From an uncultured Lachnospiraceae bacterium (GTDB lineage Bacteria > Bacillota > Clostridia > Lachnospirales > Lachnospiraceae): a DNA stretch of 64,000 nt. The notes under the pieces are model-generated. The model did not search any database. It saw only the letters and a list, made by a program, of their open reading frames with translations, and was not told where the DNA came from. A program made the position numbers and the translations under genes. How positions within the stretch are numbered: position 1 is the stretch's first letter; the number at the start of each line of letters is the position of its first letter. The stretch covers positions 39,348-103,347 of the forward strand of contig CAJUJG010000006.1 of NCBI GenBank assembly GCA_910586715.1, given 5' to 3'. This document shows, in pieces, positions 25,441-34,568 of the stretch.

Positions 25441-26775
25441 TTGGATACCCCTGGTGTCATACAACTTGTTATTCTTGCAGTGCTCTTAGTGCTGTCTGCA
25501 TTTTTCTCATCGGCAGAGACTGCCCTTACGACCATCAGCGCCGTCAAAATCCGCGCAATGGTGGAGGAAAACCCAAAAGGGCGGGTGCTCACACTTCAAA
25601 AAATTCTCGATAACAAAGGCAAGCTGATTAGCGCCGTTTTAATTGGAAACAATATCGTTAATATCAGCGCGTCTTCCCTGATGACTTCACTTGTCATTCG
25701 TTTGTGGGGAAATGCGGCTGTCGGTATCGGTACCGGTATTCTCACACTGTTCGTTCTCATATTTGGTGAAATTGTTCCCAAAACATGGGCAATGTGCAAC
25801 AATGAAAAGCTTTCCCTTGCCTATGCGAATGTAATTTATTTTCTGATGACCGTACTCACACCCGTAATTTTCATTGTAGACAAAATTTCAGGCTTTTTCT
25901 TAAAGCTGATGCATATTGATCCGTCCAGCCGTTCCGCAATGACGGAAACAGAGCTGAAAACATATGTGGATGTGAGCCACGAGGACGGTGTGATTGAGCA
26001 GGAAGAAAAAAAGCTGATATACAATGTGTTTGAATTCGGCGATTCCGTGGCAAAGGACGTTATGATTCCGCGCATCAGTATGACAACTGTCGATGTGAAC
26101 GCTGCTTACGACGAGCTGCTTGCTATTTTCAGCGAGTCGATGTACACCCGTATTCCGGTATACGAAAACGAGATCGACAATATTATCGGTTTTGTGAACG
26201 TAAAGGACTTTCTTTTGGTGACGGATAAGAGCGCCTTCCAAATCCGCGACATTATACGGGAAGGGTACTATACGTATGAATATAAGGGAACTGCCGACTT
26301 GCTGCTTGAAATGCGCCGCATTACATCCAACGTGGCGCTTGTCTTAAACGAATACGGTGCAACCGTCGGCATGATTACGATAGAAGATTTGCTTGAGGAA
26401 ATCGTAGGAGAAATCCGCGACGAGTACGATGAGGACGAGGCGGAGCTGCTCAAAAAGCTTGACGATTTCAAATATGAGGTCGGAGGCAGCATGAAGCTTG
26501 GCGACATCAACGACGCTTTAAACACCACCTTTGAATCAGAGGATTACGATTCAATCGGCGGTATTATGATAGAACTTTTGGACCGCTTCCCGACGGAAGG
26601 GGAAGAAGTCGTCACAGAAGACGGCGTGTCCATTACCGCAACCAAGGTTGACAATAACCGTATTGAAACGGTCGTCATCGTTCTCCCGCCTCCTGAAGAG
26701 GATGAAAACGAGGCCGCTGCGGAGCATGTACAGGAGGACAACGCACAAGGCAAAGAAGACAGCGAATCATTTTAA
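25441..26775 (+). CDS. CNNM/CorC-type membrane transporter (hemolysin family)
   Basis: The start is TTG at 25441, 10 bp after AAGGAG; the product has 444 residues. The N-terminal DUF21/CNNM membrane domain (about 1-180) contains LSAFFSSAETALTTIS and LIFGEIVPKTWA. Two CBS domains follow (KDVMIPRISM to TDKSAF, then REGYYT to IVGEIRDEYD), and then a CorC_HlyC domain (about 340-420). Homologues move or sense Mg2+ and related divalent cations. The acidic C-terminal tail is unstructured. It is the only plus-strand gene in this region. Confidence 0.9.
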   Translation: MDTPGVIQLVILAVLLVLSAFFSSAETALTTISAVKIRAMVEENPKGRVLTLQKILDNKGKLISAVLIGNNIVNISASSLMTSLVIRLWGNAAVGIGTGILTLFVLIFGEIVPKTWAMCNNEKLSLAYANVIYFLMTVLTPVIFIVDKISGFFLKLMHIDPSSRSAMTETELKTYVDVSHEDGVIEQEEKKLIYNVFEFGDSVAKDVMIPRISMTTVDVNAAYDELLAIFSESMYTRIPVYENEIDNIIGFVNVKDFLLVTDKSAFQIRDIIREGYYTYEYKGTADLLLEMRRITSNVALVLNEYGATVGMITIEDLLEEIVGEIRDEYDEDEAELLKKLDDFKYEVGGSMKLGDINDALNTTFESEDYDSIGGIMIELLDRFPTEGEEVVTEDGVSITATKVDNNRIETVVIVLPPPEEDENEAAAEHVQEDNAQGKEDSESF

Positions 26776-26807
26776 AAGAAGCCCCGCGGCACAATGCGGG
26801 GCTTCTT
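26776..26807 (+). terminator. Bidirectional rho-independent terminator
   Basis: AAGAAGCCCCGC and GCGGGGCTTCTT form a 12-bp stem with an 8-nt loop, flanked by A- and T-rich ends. It serves the converging CNNM-type and CNB-like genes. Confidence 0.9.
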
Positions 26808-26812
26808 TGTAT

Positions 26813-29134
26813 CTACATCTCGGCAAAAAACTTATATGTATTCATCATCTCATCCGGTATCTGATCCGTTACCTTCTGCAATGCCTTAATCTTTAATTCG
26901 AACTCCTGTTTCTTCTTCTGTGCGTTTCGCATACTTCTTGCCTGTGCTACCTCATATGGACGCTGCACATTCAGTTTCATGCGAAGCGACTTCTCAAACG
27001 GGCAGTATGTCGCAATAATTTCTCTTGCCACCTTGTTCATCTTCATCGAACCGTTCGCCTCGTTCTTAATCCATGCCTCATAATCCATCAGGAAAATCTC
27101 ACGCGAATTGTTTCTCGCCTTCTGAATCTGAAGCTTCACCTTCTCACGCGCCTCGTCGGAAAGGTCGCGGTTCTTTCTGTAAAACTGAATATAATCCATA
27201 TACTCTGAAGTCAGCGACTTCACCTTCACGTCATTCCATGCCATACCCTGTATACAGCGGCAGATTTCCCAGCGGAACCGTCCGAACATCTTCACCATAA
27301 GCTCGTCGATATTAGTGCTCGTCATCACCGGGAAGCAGAAGCGTGCAGGTGTGCCCTTGTTCTTTCCACCGATTTCCTGCCACATGGAAGCATTTGTTCC
27401 AAAGAGCGGGAACAATATCACATCCGGATATACATTCTTCATAACTGTTTCATTTGTAATCTTCAAATCCGTATTGGAATAAATAACTTCCCTGTAGAAT
27501 ACAGAATAATCAAGCTTAATCAGCTTCTTTACGCTCTCATTAATCGTACGCTTTGTAACAAGGATTTTATCGAGATAACCAAATATCGCCTCTTTATAAA
27601 GAATTGGCATATATGCTGACGGCTGACCGTAGAGCGTACGCATGTTGCTCATAAACATGTTCATAACCTCATACTCCACGCGCCTGTTCATATCATTGAG
27701 CAGCGTCTTCTGCTCTTTCTCCGTAATTTCACCCTGTTTTTTAAGCGAACGCAGGTTCTCTACATAATCCTCGTCAAACTCACTCTTTGACGGGTCGCGC
27801 TTGCCATCCTTAATCATATCAAGCCACTCCATCATGCTGACAACCTTACATGGACCTTCGTTTTCCTCATACTCAATCCCGCACAAAAACTCAAGATGCT
27901 CCGGATCCAAAAGCCGCTCATCAATATAACCGTAATTCATAAACAGCTCTACAGCCTTCGGCGGTGCGATAAGCCCCTCCCTGATTTTACGGTAACATGC
28001 AAGATAGAGCTTGAATATCAGGGGAGTAATCGTCTTTTTCGCCTTCTTGACATCATCCTCCACTGAAAGTCTGTCCGGCACCTCCACAAGATGATCAATA
28101 TTTTGCTTTAATTTTTCCTTATCCTCATCGCTGATTGGCGCATATTTTAAGATTTGGTCAAGCGAATTGGGAAGCGATGCCACATCACGCTCAATATCCT
28201 TTTCCCGCTCTTCCTTCGTCTTCTCTTCCTTCGCAATAATCTCTTTGCCTGCAAGCGCCGCCATGCTGTCCTTCAAATGCGCAATGTCAAGCTTCGGCAT
28301 TCCTTCCAGCTGCTGACGCAGCGCATCGTACTGGAACGATAATTCATCTATAATATGATTCAAAAGCACATGCAGTTCCATCGGAAGATCGTCTTTTTTC
28401 TTAACCTCCTGCGCTTTGGCGCAAATATATTCGAACAGGTTTTGTCTTGGGCGAAGCCCGACAACCTCTATAATTCCCTTTATGTAATCAACCATCGCAC
28501 CGCAATCCTCACGGAATGAAGCCACAAGCGTCATAATTTCATTAACCTGAAAACTTACCATTTCCTCGCTGTATGAAAAATACTGCTTGTTTGCGCTCAG
28601 TGGAATTTTTGCGCCCTCCTCATAATAAGGCATCCGCAATTCATTAATATCCATAAGCGCTTCATACGGCTGTAGTTCCTCGAGCTCTGCAAGCCCCATT
28701 GCCGCAACGCCAAAATCTTTGCAGAAGGTTTTATAATCCTCGTAACTTTTTTTCACAAAGTTAAACAGCCTTTCTGCCCTATCTGCAAGACTGGATTTAA
28801 TTCTGTAAACCTCAACCGCATTTTTAAACTGCGACGAAATCATAATTGCACGGTAATCAGAATTCTTTGCAATAATATTGCGAAGCGCCTCTTCTCCCTG
28901 CACGGGAAGTGCATAAACAACAGAATCTTCGATTGCCGTATAAGTCGCGTTATATACCTCATCATTCATCCTGTTCAACGCTAAATACGACCCCTGCGGT
29001 CTCACAATCCGGTAGTACTCTCCCTGCATTACAACCTTTCCCGCAAGAAGAATTCCAACCTGCGTTATTTTCTCACCCTTTGCGAAAATGACTTCGCCCT
29101 TTTTGACCGCGTTTTTTCCATTTGCCTTTAGCAT
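26813..29134 (-). CDS. Large cyclic-nucleotide-binding-like protein of unknown function
   Basis: The 773-residue protein opens with a cyclic-nucleotide-binding (CAP-effector) fold: KKGEVIFAKGEKITQVGILL, then GSYLAL and the paired beta pattern to about residue 110. No helix-turn-helix follows. The rest is a long, mostly helical, charged region without membrane segments, including TARFCFPVMTSTNIDELM-type and FGRFRWEICRCIQG blocks that look conserved. I recall similar proteins only from Lachnospiraceae-like genomes, without a role. It overlaps the phosphopantetheinyl transferase gene by 7 bp, so the two are co-translated. The effector nucleotide, if any, is unknown. Confidence 0.65.
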   Translation of the reverse strand: MLKANGKNAVKKGEVIFAKGEKITQVGILLAGKVVMQGEYYRIVRPQGSYLALNRMNDEVYNATYTAIEDSVVYALPVQGEEALRNIIAKNSDYRAIMISSQFKNAVEVYRIKSSLADRAERLFNFVKKSYEDYKTFCKDFGVAAMGLAELEELQPYEALMDINELRMPYYEEGAKIPLSANKQYFSYSEEMVSFQVNEIMTLVASFREDCGAMVDYIKGIIEVVGLRPRQNLFEYICAKAQEVKKKDDLPMELHVLLNHIIDELSFQYDALRQQLEGMPKLDIAHLKDSMAALAGKEIIAKEEKTKEEREKDIERDVASLPNSLDQILKYAPISDEDKEKLKQNIDHLVEVPDRLSVEDDVKKAKKTITPLIFKLYLACYRKIREGLIAPPKAVELFMNYGYIDERLLDPEHLEFLCGIEYEENEGPCKVVSMMEWLDMIKDGKRDPSKSEFDEDYVENLRSLKKQGEITEKEQKTLLNDMNRRVEYEVMNMFMSNMRTLYGQPSAYMPILYKEAIFGYLDKILVTKRTINESVKKLIKLDYSVFYREVIYSNTDLKITNETVMKNVYPDVILFPLFGTNASMWQEIGGKNKGTPARFCFPVMTSTNIDELMVKMFGRFRWEICRCIQGMAWNDVKVKSLTSEYMDYIQFYRKNRDLSDEAREKVKLQIQKARNNSREIFLMDYEAWIKNEANGSMKMNKVAREIIATYCPFEKSLRMKLNVQRPYEVAQARSMRNAQKKKQEFELKIKALQKVTDQIPDEMMNTYKFFAEM

Positions 29135-29829
29135 GTTCCCTCTCCTCCCATGTTGAACACATTGTTAACTAAATCCGGTATTAAAATACGCTCCGGAAAA
29201 CGTTCGCGCCTGCTGCACACACATATAATATAATTTGGTATCTCCTCATACAGCCTGATAAAAAAGAGGCTGTTTTCCTCTATATCCTTTATATGCGTAT
29301 AAGCGCTGTCTGTGACATATCTGCTAATCCCCGCACCAATCCCTCTCCCCGTTAGTTTTACGCAGCTTTCCTTTGCAGCCCACATTTTGTATAAATCATC
29401 CGTCTGCTTTTCGGAATCGTCCTCATGCCCTAAAAGCCTGTCATATTCTTCTTTCGCATAAAACCGCTTTGCAACTGCCATTTTAAGCATTCCTATTTCC
29501 TGAATGTCTGCGCCTGTCTCCACATCGTCAACCGCGCAAATCACCCACTCGCCCGAATGCGAAAGAGAGTAAAAAAAATTCTCGTAACCTGATAAATACG
29601 GCTTTCCATAACTGCCTTCCACAATTTCAACACGCTGCCACAACTCCTCGCCGTATCCTTCCGCCAAAAATGCATAACGCAGCAAAAGCCCTGCCCATAT
29701 GCTGCGCAGCCGTTCTTTTTCATGTTTCAATGCCGTTACTTTTCCCCGTCTCTGCCTGTTAATCAAATGAAAAATATGCTCATAAAGCCTATTGGGTATA
29801 TCACAGACTCTTGCGGCATAAATCTTCAT
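29128..29829 (-). CDS. 4'-phosphopantetheinyl transferase, Sfp-type
   Basis: The 233-residue protein has the Sfp-family signatures: basic N-terminal RQRRGKVTALKHEKERLRS, central TGADIQEIG (Mg2+ Asp) and KMWAAKESCVKLTGRGIG (the WxxKE box). It transfers the phosphopantetheine arm from CoA to a carrier protein. No carrier-protein, polyketide or peptide synthetase gene is in the window. AAAGGAAAGAAGG precedes the ATG at 29829. It is transcribed first and overlaps the CNB-like gene. Confidence 0.85.
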   Translation of the reverse strand: MKIYAARVCDIPNRLYEHIFHLINRQRRGKVTALKHEKERLRSIWAGLLLRYAFLAEGYGEELWQRVEIVEGSYGKPYLSGYENFFYSLSHSGEWVICAVDDVETGADIQEIGMLKMAVAKRFYAKEEYDRLLGHEDDSEKQTDDLYKMWAAKESCVKLTGRGIGAGISRYVTDSAYTHIKDIEENSLFFIRLYEEIPNYIICVCSRRERFPERILIPDLVNNVFNMGGEGTC

Positions 29830-29869
29830 CCTTCTTTCCTTTCACTCCAATATTTAACTTATCAAAACT

Positions 29870-29895
29870 TACCCCTGCAATAATATGCAGGGGTA
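29870..29895 (-). terminator. Terminator downstream of sigG
   Basis: TACCCCTGCA and TGCAGGGGTA form a perfect 10-bp stem with a 6-nt loop. On the minus strand AAGTTTTGAT follows. It separates the sporulation cluster from the transferase gene. Confidence 0.75.
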
Positions 29896-29954
29896 GGAAA
29901 GCTTCACTACTCTTATCTATTTTAAAATGTTTTTCGTGTTTCGTCAATAGCGTA

Positions 29955-30737
29955 TCAAAACACAAGATATTTTTTCATTGTCCGCAGCGCGTTTTTCTCA
30001 AGCCTCGATACCTGCGCCTGTGAAATTCCAATATATTCCGCAACCTCCATCTGTGTTTTTCCCTCAAAAAAACGCAACATAATAATCTCATTCTCCCGCT
30101 CGTCAAGCCGTTTCATCGCCTCGCTGAGCGAAATATTTTCAATCCAGTTGTCCTCCTTGCACTTCTTGTCGCTGATTTGATCCATGACATACAGCGTGTC
30201 GCCACCCTCCGTGTATACCGGTTCATACAGACTCATTGGATTTTGTATCGCATCAAGCGCATAGACAATATCCTCTTTCGGAATACCGATTTCCTCCGAA
30301 ATTTCCATAATTGTCGGCTCGCGCAGATTTCTCTTAGTCAAATTCTCCTTTGCATAAATCGCTTTATATGCCGTATCCTTTAAGGAACGGCTTACTCGGA
30401 TTGGGCTGCTCGAATCCCTCAGAAAACGTCTGATTTCCCCGATAATCATAGGTACGGCATAAGTTGAAAACTTCACATTCAGACTGCTGTCAAAATTGTC
30501 AATTGCTTTGATTAAACCAATACAGCCAATCTGAAACAAATCGTCCACATTTTCATTTGACTGTGAAAACCGTTTAATTACGCTCAAAACCAAACGTAAG
30601 TTTCCTCTGATATACTCTTCCCTTGCTTCTTTGTCACCATTCTCTATCCTTGCAAACAGCTCCTCTTTCTCCTCATTTTTCAAAATCGGAAGCTTTGATG
30701 TGTTCACTCCGCATATTTCAACTTTTCCTAATGCCAT
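29955..30737 (-). CDS. sigG: Forespore sigma factor SigG
   Basis: The 260-residue product is the length of B. subtilis SigG. It begins ALGKVEICGVNTSKLPILKN, near-identical to the SigG N-terminus, and carries region 2 (NVDDLFQIGCIGLIKAIDNF, KFSTYAVPMIIGEIRRFL) and the region 4 helix-turn-helix (KTQMEVAEYIGISQAQVSRL). It directs late forespore transcription. I chose ATG at 30737 because AGGAGG lies just upstream; an open extension to 30797 is not needed. It follows sigE in the order conserved in spore-formers. Confidence 0.96.
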   Translation of the reverse strand: MALGKVEICGVNTSKLPILKNEEKEELFARIENGDKEAREEYIRGNLRLVLSVIKRFSQSNENVDDLFQIGCIGLIKAIDNFDSSLNVKFSTYAVPMIIGEIRRFLRDSSSPIRVSRSLKDTAYKAIYAKENLTKRNLREPTIMEISEEIGIPKEDIVYALDAIQNPMSLYEPVYTEGGDTLYVMDQISDKKCKEDNWIENISLSEAMKRLDERENEIIMLRFFEGKTQMEVAEYIGISQAQVSRLEKNALRTMKKYLVF

Positions 30738-30823
30738 AATAAAATACCTCCTATCTACATATGCCTTTTTTACTCGTTTTAATTTGGCAAAAGACATATG
30801 TATACAAGAGGTAATCTTACGGA

Positions 30824-31555
30824 CTAATATGTAACAAGTTCTTTTTTCAGACGCTTCATAATTTTCTTTTCCAGCCTTGAAATATAAGACTGTGAAATGC
30901 CAAGATAGTCTGCTACTTCCTTTTGTGTCATTTCCGTATCGTTTGGATTGTTCAAACCAAAGCGCAGCATAATAATCGTCTTTTCACGTTCTCCCAGCTT
31001 TGCAATTGCCGTTCGAAGAAGCTTACGTTCAACCTCATTTTCGACATCGCGGTAAATCACGTCTTCATCCGTTCCAAGAATATCGGATAAGAGCAGCTCA
31101 TTTCCATCCCAATCTACATTTAAGGGCTCATCAATTGACACCTCAAGCTTCGTCTTATTGTTTCTTCTGAGGTACATCAGAATTTCATTTTCAATGCATC
31201 TTGAAGCATATGTCGCAAGCTTAATATTTTTATCCCTGTTAAAGGTATTAATCGCCTTAATCAGACCGATTGTCCCTATGGAAATCAAATCTTCCACTCC
31301 TACTCCCGTATTGTCGAACTTTTTCGCAATATACACAACAAGTCTTAAATTGTGCTCAATCAGTGTTGCGCGCGCCCTGTTTGCATTTTCTCCCTCCAGT
31401 CCGTTTATCATTTCGTTCTCTTCCTCACTGTCAAGCGGAGCGGGAAGCACCTCGGAACCTCCGATATAATGGATTTCGTTATTTGCTGCATTTTTTATGT
31501 TATTTTTATTTAAACACAGCCGCATTTTTCCCGGCAGATATAGTTTGATTATCAT
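30824..31555 (-). CDS. sigE: Mother-cell sigma factor SigE (pro-protein)
   Basis: The 243-residue protein has the SigE pattern: an N-terminal hydrophobic/basic pro-segment (IIKLYLPGKMRLCL), then IHYIGGSEVLPAPLDSEEE, region 2 with GVGVEDLISIGTIGLIKAINTF and region 4 with TQKEVADYLGISQSYISRL. It is made inactive and cleaved by SpoIIGA, encoded just upstream, then drives mother-cell genes. AGGAGG lies 6 bp before the ATG. The 42-bp gap to spoIIGA implies co-transcription. Confidence 0.96.
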   Translation of the reverse strand: MIIKLYLPGKMRLCLNKNNIKNAANNEIHYIGGSEVLPAPLDSEEENEMINGLEGENANRARATLIEHNLRLVVYIAKKFDNTGVGVEDLISIGTIGLIKAINTFNRDKNIKLATYASRCIENEILMYLRRNNKTKLEVSIDEPLNVDWDGNELLLSDILGTDEDVIYRDVENEVERKLLRTAIAKLGEREKTIIMLRFGLNNPNDTEMTQKEVADYLGISQSYISRLEKKIMKRLKKELVTY

Positions 31556-31597
31556 TCTCTTCCTCCTCTTATCACCCTATTTCTATATGACCAAAAA

Positions 31598-32380
31598 CTA
31601 AAACAACCCTTGGTTCAGTATCATCTGAAAGGAACCGTCTCCCGACAGTCTTCCCTTATAAAGCGCTATTACTGCATCTTTCTCTACTTTTTGCCCTTCC
31701 TTGCCGCATATAATCAGTTCATCAACCTCCGTTCCCTCTAAAATCCCATCTTCTTTACCGATGCTGCGAAAAGGAATAATGCGGTACTTCTGCGGTTTTG
31801 TATGCAGCCAGCAAAGAGTTTCCTCACTTTCCTCAACAATTGATACCGGTTTTCCTGTGTAGGGGTCCTTAAGCACATTTCCTGTGTCAAAAAGCGCCTG
31901 AAAATTAATCTGTTTCTCCCCCTCCACAATACGCACCGTATAAAGCCGCTTTTTTTCATTCCTTTTTTTATAAGCGCTTACAAAAAGCGCCATTGACACC
32001 AGCAGCGCCGATGCGGCAAGTTTTCCAAAACGCCCGATTCCCAACGCTGCAATGCAGCTGCCGAGCTTTGTATAAATAAAACTCAGGCTGTGAAAGCAGA
32101 TGACCTGCATTGGTATCTGCCTTACATCAAAAAATAAAAGAAGACACATTACTGTATCAAGTACAAGCACTGACAGAATATAAACAAGCCCATAGCGAAA
32201 GCCCGCCCATAATATCAAAACGGCTCCCGCACCGCCTATCATGGAACCTGAAAAAAGCCGCCATATTACAGGTCTTTTTCCAAGCAAAAGCGCTGCTGAC
32301 AAAAGGACAAGCATGTCAAGCAGCACGTTTTCTATAAAATAAACATCAATGTATACCTCATAAATTCCAATCACCTCCAT
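31598..32380 (-). CDS. spoIIGA: Sigma-E processing peptidase SpoIIGA
   Basis: SpoIIGA cleaves pro-SigE at the septum. The N-terminal half has five membrane helices, beginning YIDVYFIENVLLDMLVLL, and the C-terminal half is an aspartic-protease-like domain with the active-site ALFDTGN (about residue 165). The start is uncertain. The first in-frame ATG (32380) has no ribosome-binding site. GGAGG at 32378-32374 is best spaced for an ATT codon at 32365, which would give YEVYIDVYF right after the start, closer to known SpoIIGA N-termini. The promoter upstream looks Spo0A-dependent. Confidence 0.93.
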   Translation of the reverse strand: MEVIGIYEVYIDVYFIENVLLDMLVLLSAALLLGKRPVIWRLFSGSMIGGAGAVLILWAGFRYGLVYILSVLVLDTVMCLLLFFDVRQIPMQVICFHSLSFIYTKLGSCIAALGIGRFGKLAASALLVSMALFVSAYKKRNEKKRLYTVRIVEGEKQINFQALFDTGNVLKDPYTGKPVSIVEESEETLCWLHTKPQKYRIIPFRSIGKEDGILEGTEVDELIICGKEGQKVEKDAVIALYKGRLSGDGSFQMILNQGLF

Positions 32381-32400
32381 CAGTGCCAATCAACATAATC

Positions 32401-32465
32401 AGTATACAAAAAGTCTCATGCTTTTTTTGTCAAAGCATGAGACTAAATTATGGTTATTTTTCGAC
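32401..32465 (-). promoter_or_regulatory. spoIIG-type Spo0A-dependent promoter
   Basis: On the minus strand TTGACA (32433-32428) and TATACT (32406-32401) are separated by 21 bp rather than the usual 17. The B. subtilis spoIIG promoter is known for near-consensus elements at an overlong 22-bp spacing that Spo0A overcomes. A 0A-box-like GTCGAAAAA (32465-32457) lies upstream, and TGTCAAA on the plus strand overlaps the -35. All of it coincides with the ftsZ terminator hairpin. Confidence 0.7.
32412..32444 (-). terminator. Terminator of ftsZ
   Basis: AGTCTCATGCTTT and AAAGCATGAGACT form a perfect 13-bp stem with a 7-nt loop; TTTTG follows on the minus strand. It lies 28 bp after the ftsZ stop. 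Confidence 0.85.
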
Positions 32466-32472
32466 TTTTCTC

Positions 32473-33696
32473 TTATTTCAAAAAATCCGGTATTTTTAAT
32501 GTTTTCTCTCTTACATTGCTGCTCAAATCGCCTGTCGGACGAATTCCTTGAAGCGGCTTTTGCGGCGCGGAAGGATTTGCACCCGCGTTTGGATTTTGAT
32601 TCGGCTGTATCACGTTTAATCCCTGCGGCGCCTGTGGTCTAACCGGTCTTACAACCTGCGAAGGCTGCGGGCTGACCGTAGACTTTGGCATTGAAAAGCT
32701 GTTGTTCATCTTACCGATTGCATTCATCGGCGACACAACAGGCACTGCTTCCTGAATACCGGTTGCGATAACCGTAACCGTACAGGTATCCGCCATGTCT
32801 TCATTATACATCGCACCCAAAATAACATTGATGTCATCGCCTGCAAGCTCACGTATGTAGTTTGCGGCATCATTTGCATCAAAGATTGAAATATCCCCTG
32901 AAATATTCAAAATAACATCTGTTGCACTGCTGATGGTCGTCTCAAGAAGCGGAGATTCCACTGCCATCCTGATTGCATCCGCAGCCTTTGTTTCACCCTT
33001 GCCGTATCCGATACCGATATGCGCAATGCCCTTGTCCTTCATAACAGTCTGAATATCGGCAAAGTCAAGGTTAATCAGCGAAGGCACATTAATTAAGTCC
33101 GTAATTCCCTGTACGGACTGCTGTAATACCTCGTCAGCCTTCTTTAACGCTTCAGGCATGGTTGTCCGTCTGTCAACAATCTCAAGAAGCTTATCATTCG
33201 GAATAATAATAAGCGTGTCCACATGCTCTTTTAACTTCTCTATACCAGAAAGCGCGTTTGTCATGCGCTTCTTTGCCTCAAAACCAAAGGGCTTTGTCAC
33301 CACACCGACCGTCAGGATTCCCATTTCCTTTGCAATTGCCGCCACAATAGGCGCAGCGCCTGTACCGGTACCGCCTCCCATACCGCAGGTGACAAACACC
33401 ATGTCAGCTCCCTTGATGGCTTCCTTGATTTCCTCTGAGCTTTCCTCAGCCGCCTTCTCGCCAACCTCGGGCTTTGCTCCCGCGCCAAGTCCCTTGGTAA
33501 GCTTTTCCCCTATCTGTAAGCACGTCGGTGCTTTGCAGAGCTTTAATGCCTGCTTGTCCGTATTGGCTCCAATAAATTCTACCCCTGTAATTGCCTCATC
33601 TATCATTCGGTTTACGGCATTATTTCCTGCTCCGCCTACCCCTACTACAATAATTCTTGCTGCCGCATCCGTTTCGTTTGATCTAATCTCGAGCAA
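32473..33696 (-). CDS. ftsZ: Cell-division GTPase FtsZ
   Basis: FtsZ polymerises into the division ring. It shows IIVVGVGGAGNNAVNRM (N-terminal nucleotide loop), the tubulin signature GMGGGTGTGAAP (about residue 105) and NLDFADIQTVM. A Pro/Gln-rich linker (about 330-385) leads to the conserved C-terminal tail KIPDFLK. The start is most likely TTG at 33696, which gives LEIRSNE and lies 8 bp after AAGGAGG; the ATG at 33714 contains that ribosome-binding site. No ftsA lies beside it. Confidence 0.96.
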   Translation of the reverse strand: MLEIRSNETDAAARIIVVGVGGAGNNAVNRMIDEAITGVEFIGANTDKQALKLCKAPTCLQIGEKLTKGLGAGAKPEVGEKAAEESSEEIKEAIKGADMVFVTCGMGGGTGTGAAPIVAAIAKEMGILTVGVVTKPFGFEAKKRMTNALSGIEKLKEHVDTLIIIPNDKLLEIVDRRTTMPEALKKADEVLQQSVQGITDLINVPSLINLDFADIQTVMKDKGIAHIGIGYGKGETKAADAIRMAVESPLLETTISSATDVILNISGDISIFDANDAANYIRELAGDDINVILGAMYNEDMADTCTVTVIATGIQEAVPVVSPMNAIGKMNNSFSMPKSTVSPQPSQVVRPVRPQAPQGLNVIQPNQNPNAGANPSAPQKPLQGIRPTGDLSSNVREKTLKIPDFLK

Positions 33697-33815
33697 GTTT
33701 CCTTCCTCCTTCATAATTTATCCTGTCCACTAAAAAAATTCCATCTAACTTATCATATAATTTTTTTCGCAATTTATCAACCTATTTTTTCACATTTATT
33801 AATTTTTGCCTGATT

Positions 33816-34568
33816 TTATTTCTCCCGCTCAAAGGAAGTTGTTTTTTTATCCGACGAATAATTCTGTAAATCCAGCACACCCTTCTCTCCAGCAAGAGAA
33901 GGGAGGATTTTGGGAAGCTGCATAATCTTTTCATCAAGATTTTCAAGCGCTCCTACATCGACCTTTATCCCGCCATAGCCAAGCATTACATTATAATTAG
34001 CGTCGAACTGGATCTTATCACATATCACATCATATTTATTTAAAAGTTTTGTAATCGTCAAAATATATTGGAACACTTCTTGATTCTCTACCGGAAGCTT
34101 TTCATAAAGAACCACGTGATCAAAGTCCAACCCCGTCACCTGCGGAATTCCCTTTGTTGTTACTTTTGCCGCTTCCACAATCACGCCCTCATTATCAAAA
34201 TACATGTACCTGCCAAGATATTCAACATAACCTGCAAGCGCCTTTTCATACACCGTAATCTTAATCGTATCGTTTGACTGTACAACAACGTCCATTGTTT
34301 CAATAAAAGGAATGCCCACAATCTCTTTATTCTTGTATTTCAATGACAGGTACAGCGAATTATCGCCAAGATAACCTGTCATAATCATCGACTGTATCTC
34401 TTTGGCGGAGTAATGTTTATTTCCATCCACAATCACGTTTTTTATCGCAAAATGCGTCAGTAAAAAGTAGGAAATCAAAAGCAGTACGTTGATGACACAC
34501 AACACAATAATAACACGTATTTTTTTAATACTGCTGTCCTTTTTTCCGTTCTTTTCGTTAATCAACAT
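33816..34568 (-). CDS. ftsQ: Division protein FtsQ/DivIB
   Basis: The 250-residue bitopic protein has a short basic cytoplasmic tail, one membrane helix (about 18-40) and an extracytoplasmic POTRA domain beginning FAIKNVIVDGNKHYSAKEIQ, then a beta domain (YLGRYMYFDNEGVIVE, GIPQVTGLDF). It stabilises the FtsL/DivIC complex at the septum. The ATG at 34568 overlaps the murA stop by 11 bp, so translation is coupled. Confidence 0.9.
   Translation of the reverse strand: MLINEKNGKKDSSIKKIRVIIVLCVINVLLLISYFLLTHFAIKNVIVDGNKHYSAKEIQSMIMTGYLGDNSLYLSLKYKNKEIVGIPFIETMDVVVQSNDTIKITVYEKALAGYVEYLGRYMYFDNEGVIVEAAKVTTKGIPQVTGLDFDHVVLYEKLPVENQEVFQYILTITKLLNKYDVICDKIQFDANYNVMLGYGGIKVDVGALENLDEKIMQLPKILPSLAGEKGVLDLQNYSSDKKTTSFEREK

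Noticed and set aside
30738..30823. SigF-type promoter before sigG
   Set aside because: A GTATA sits at a plausible -35, but the -10 region matches the SigF consensus poorly; too weak to list.
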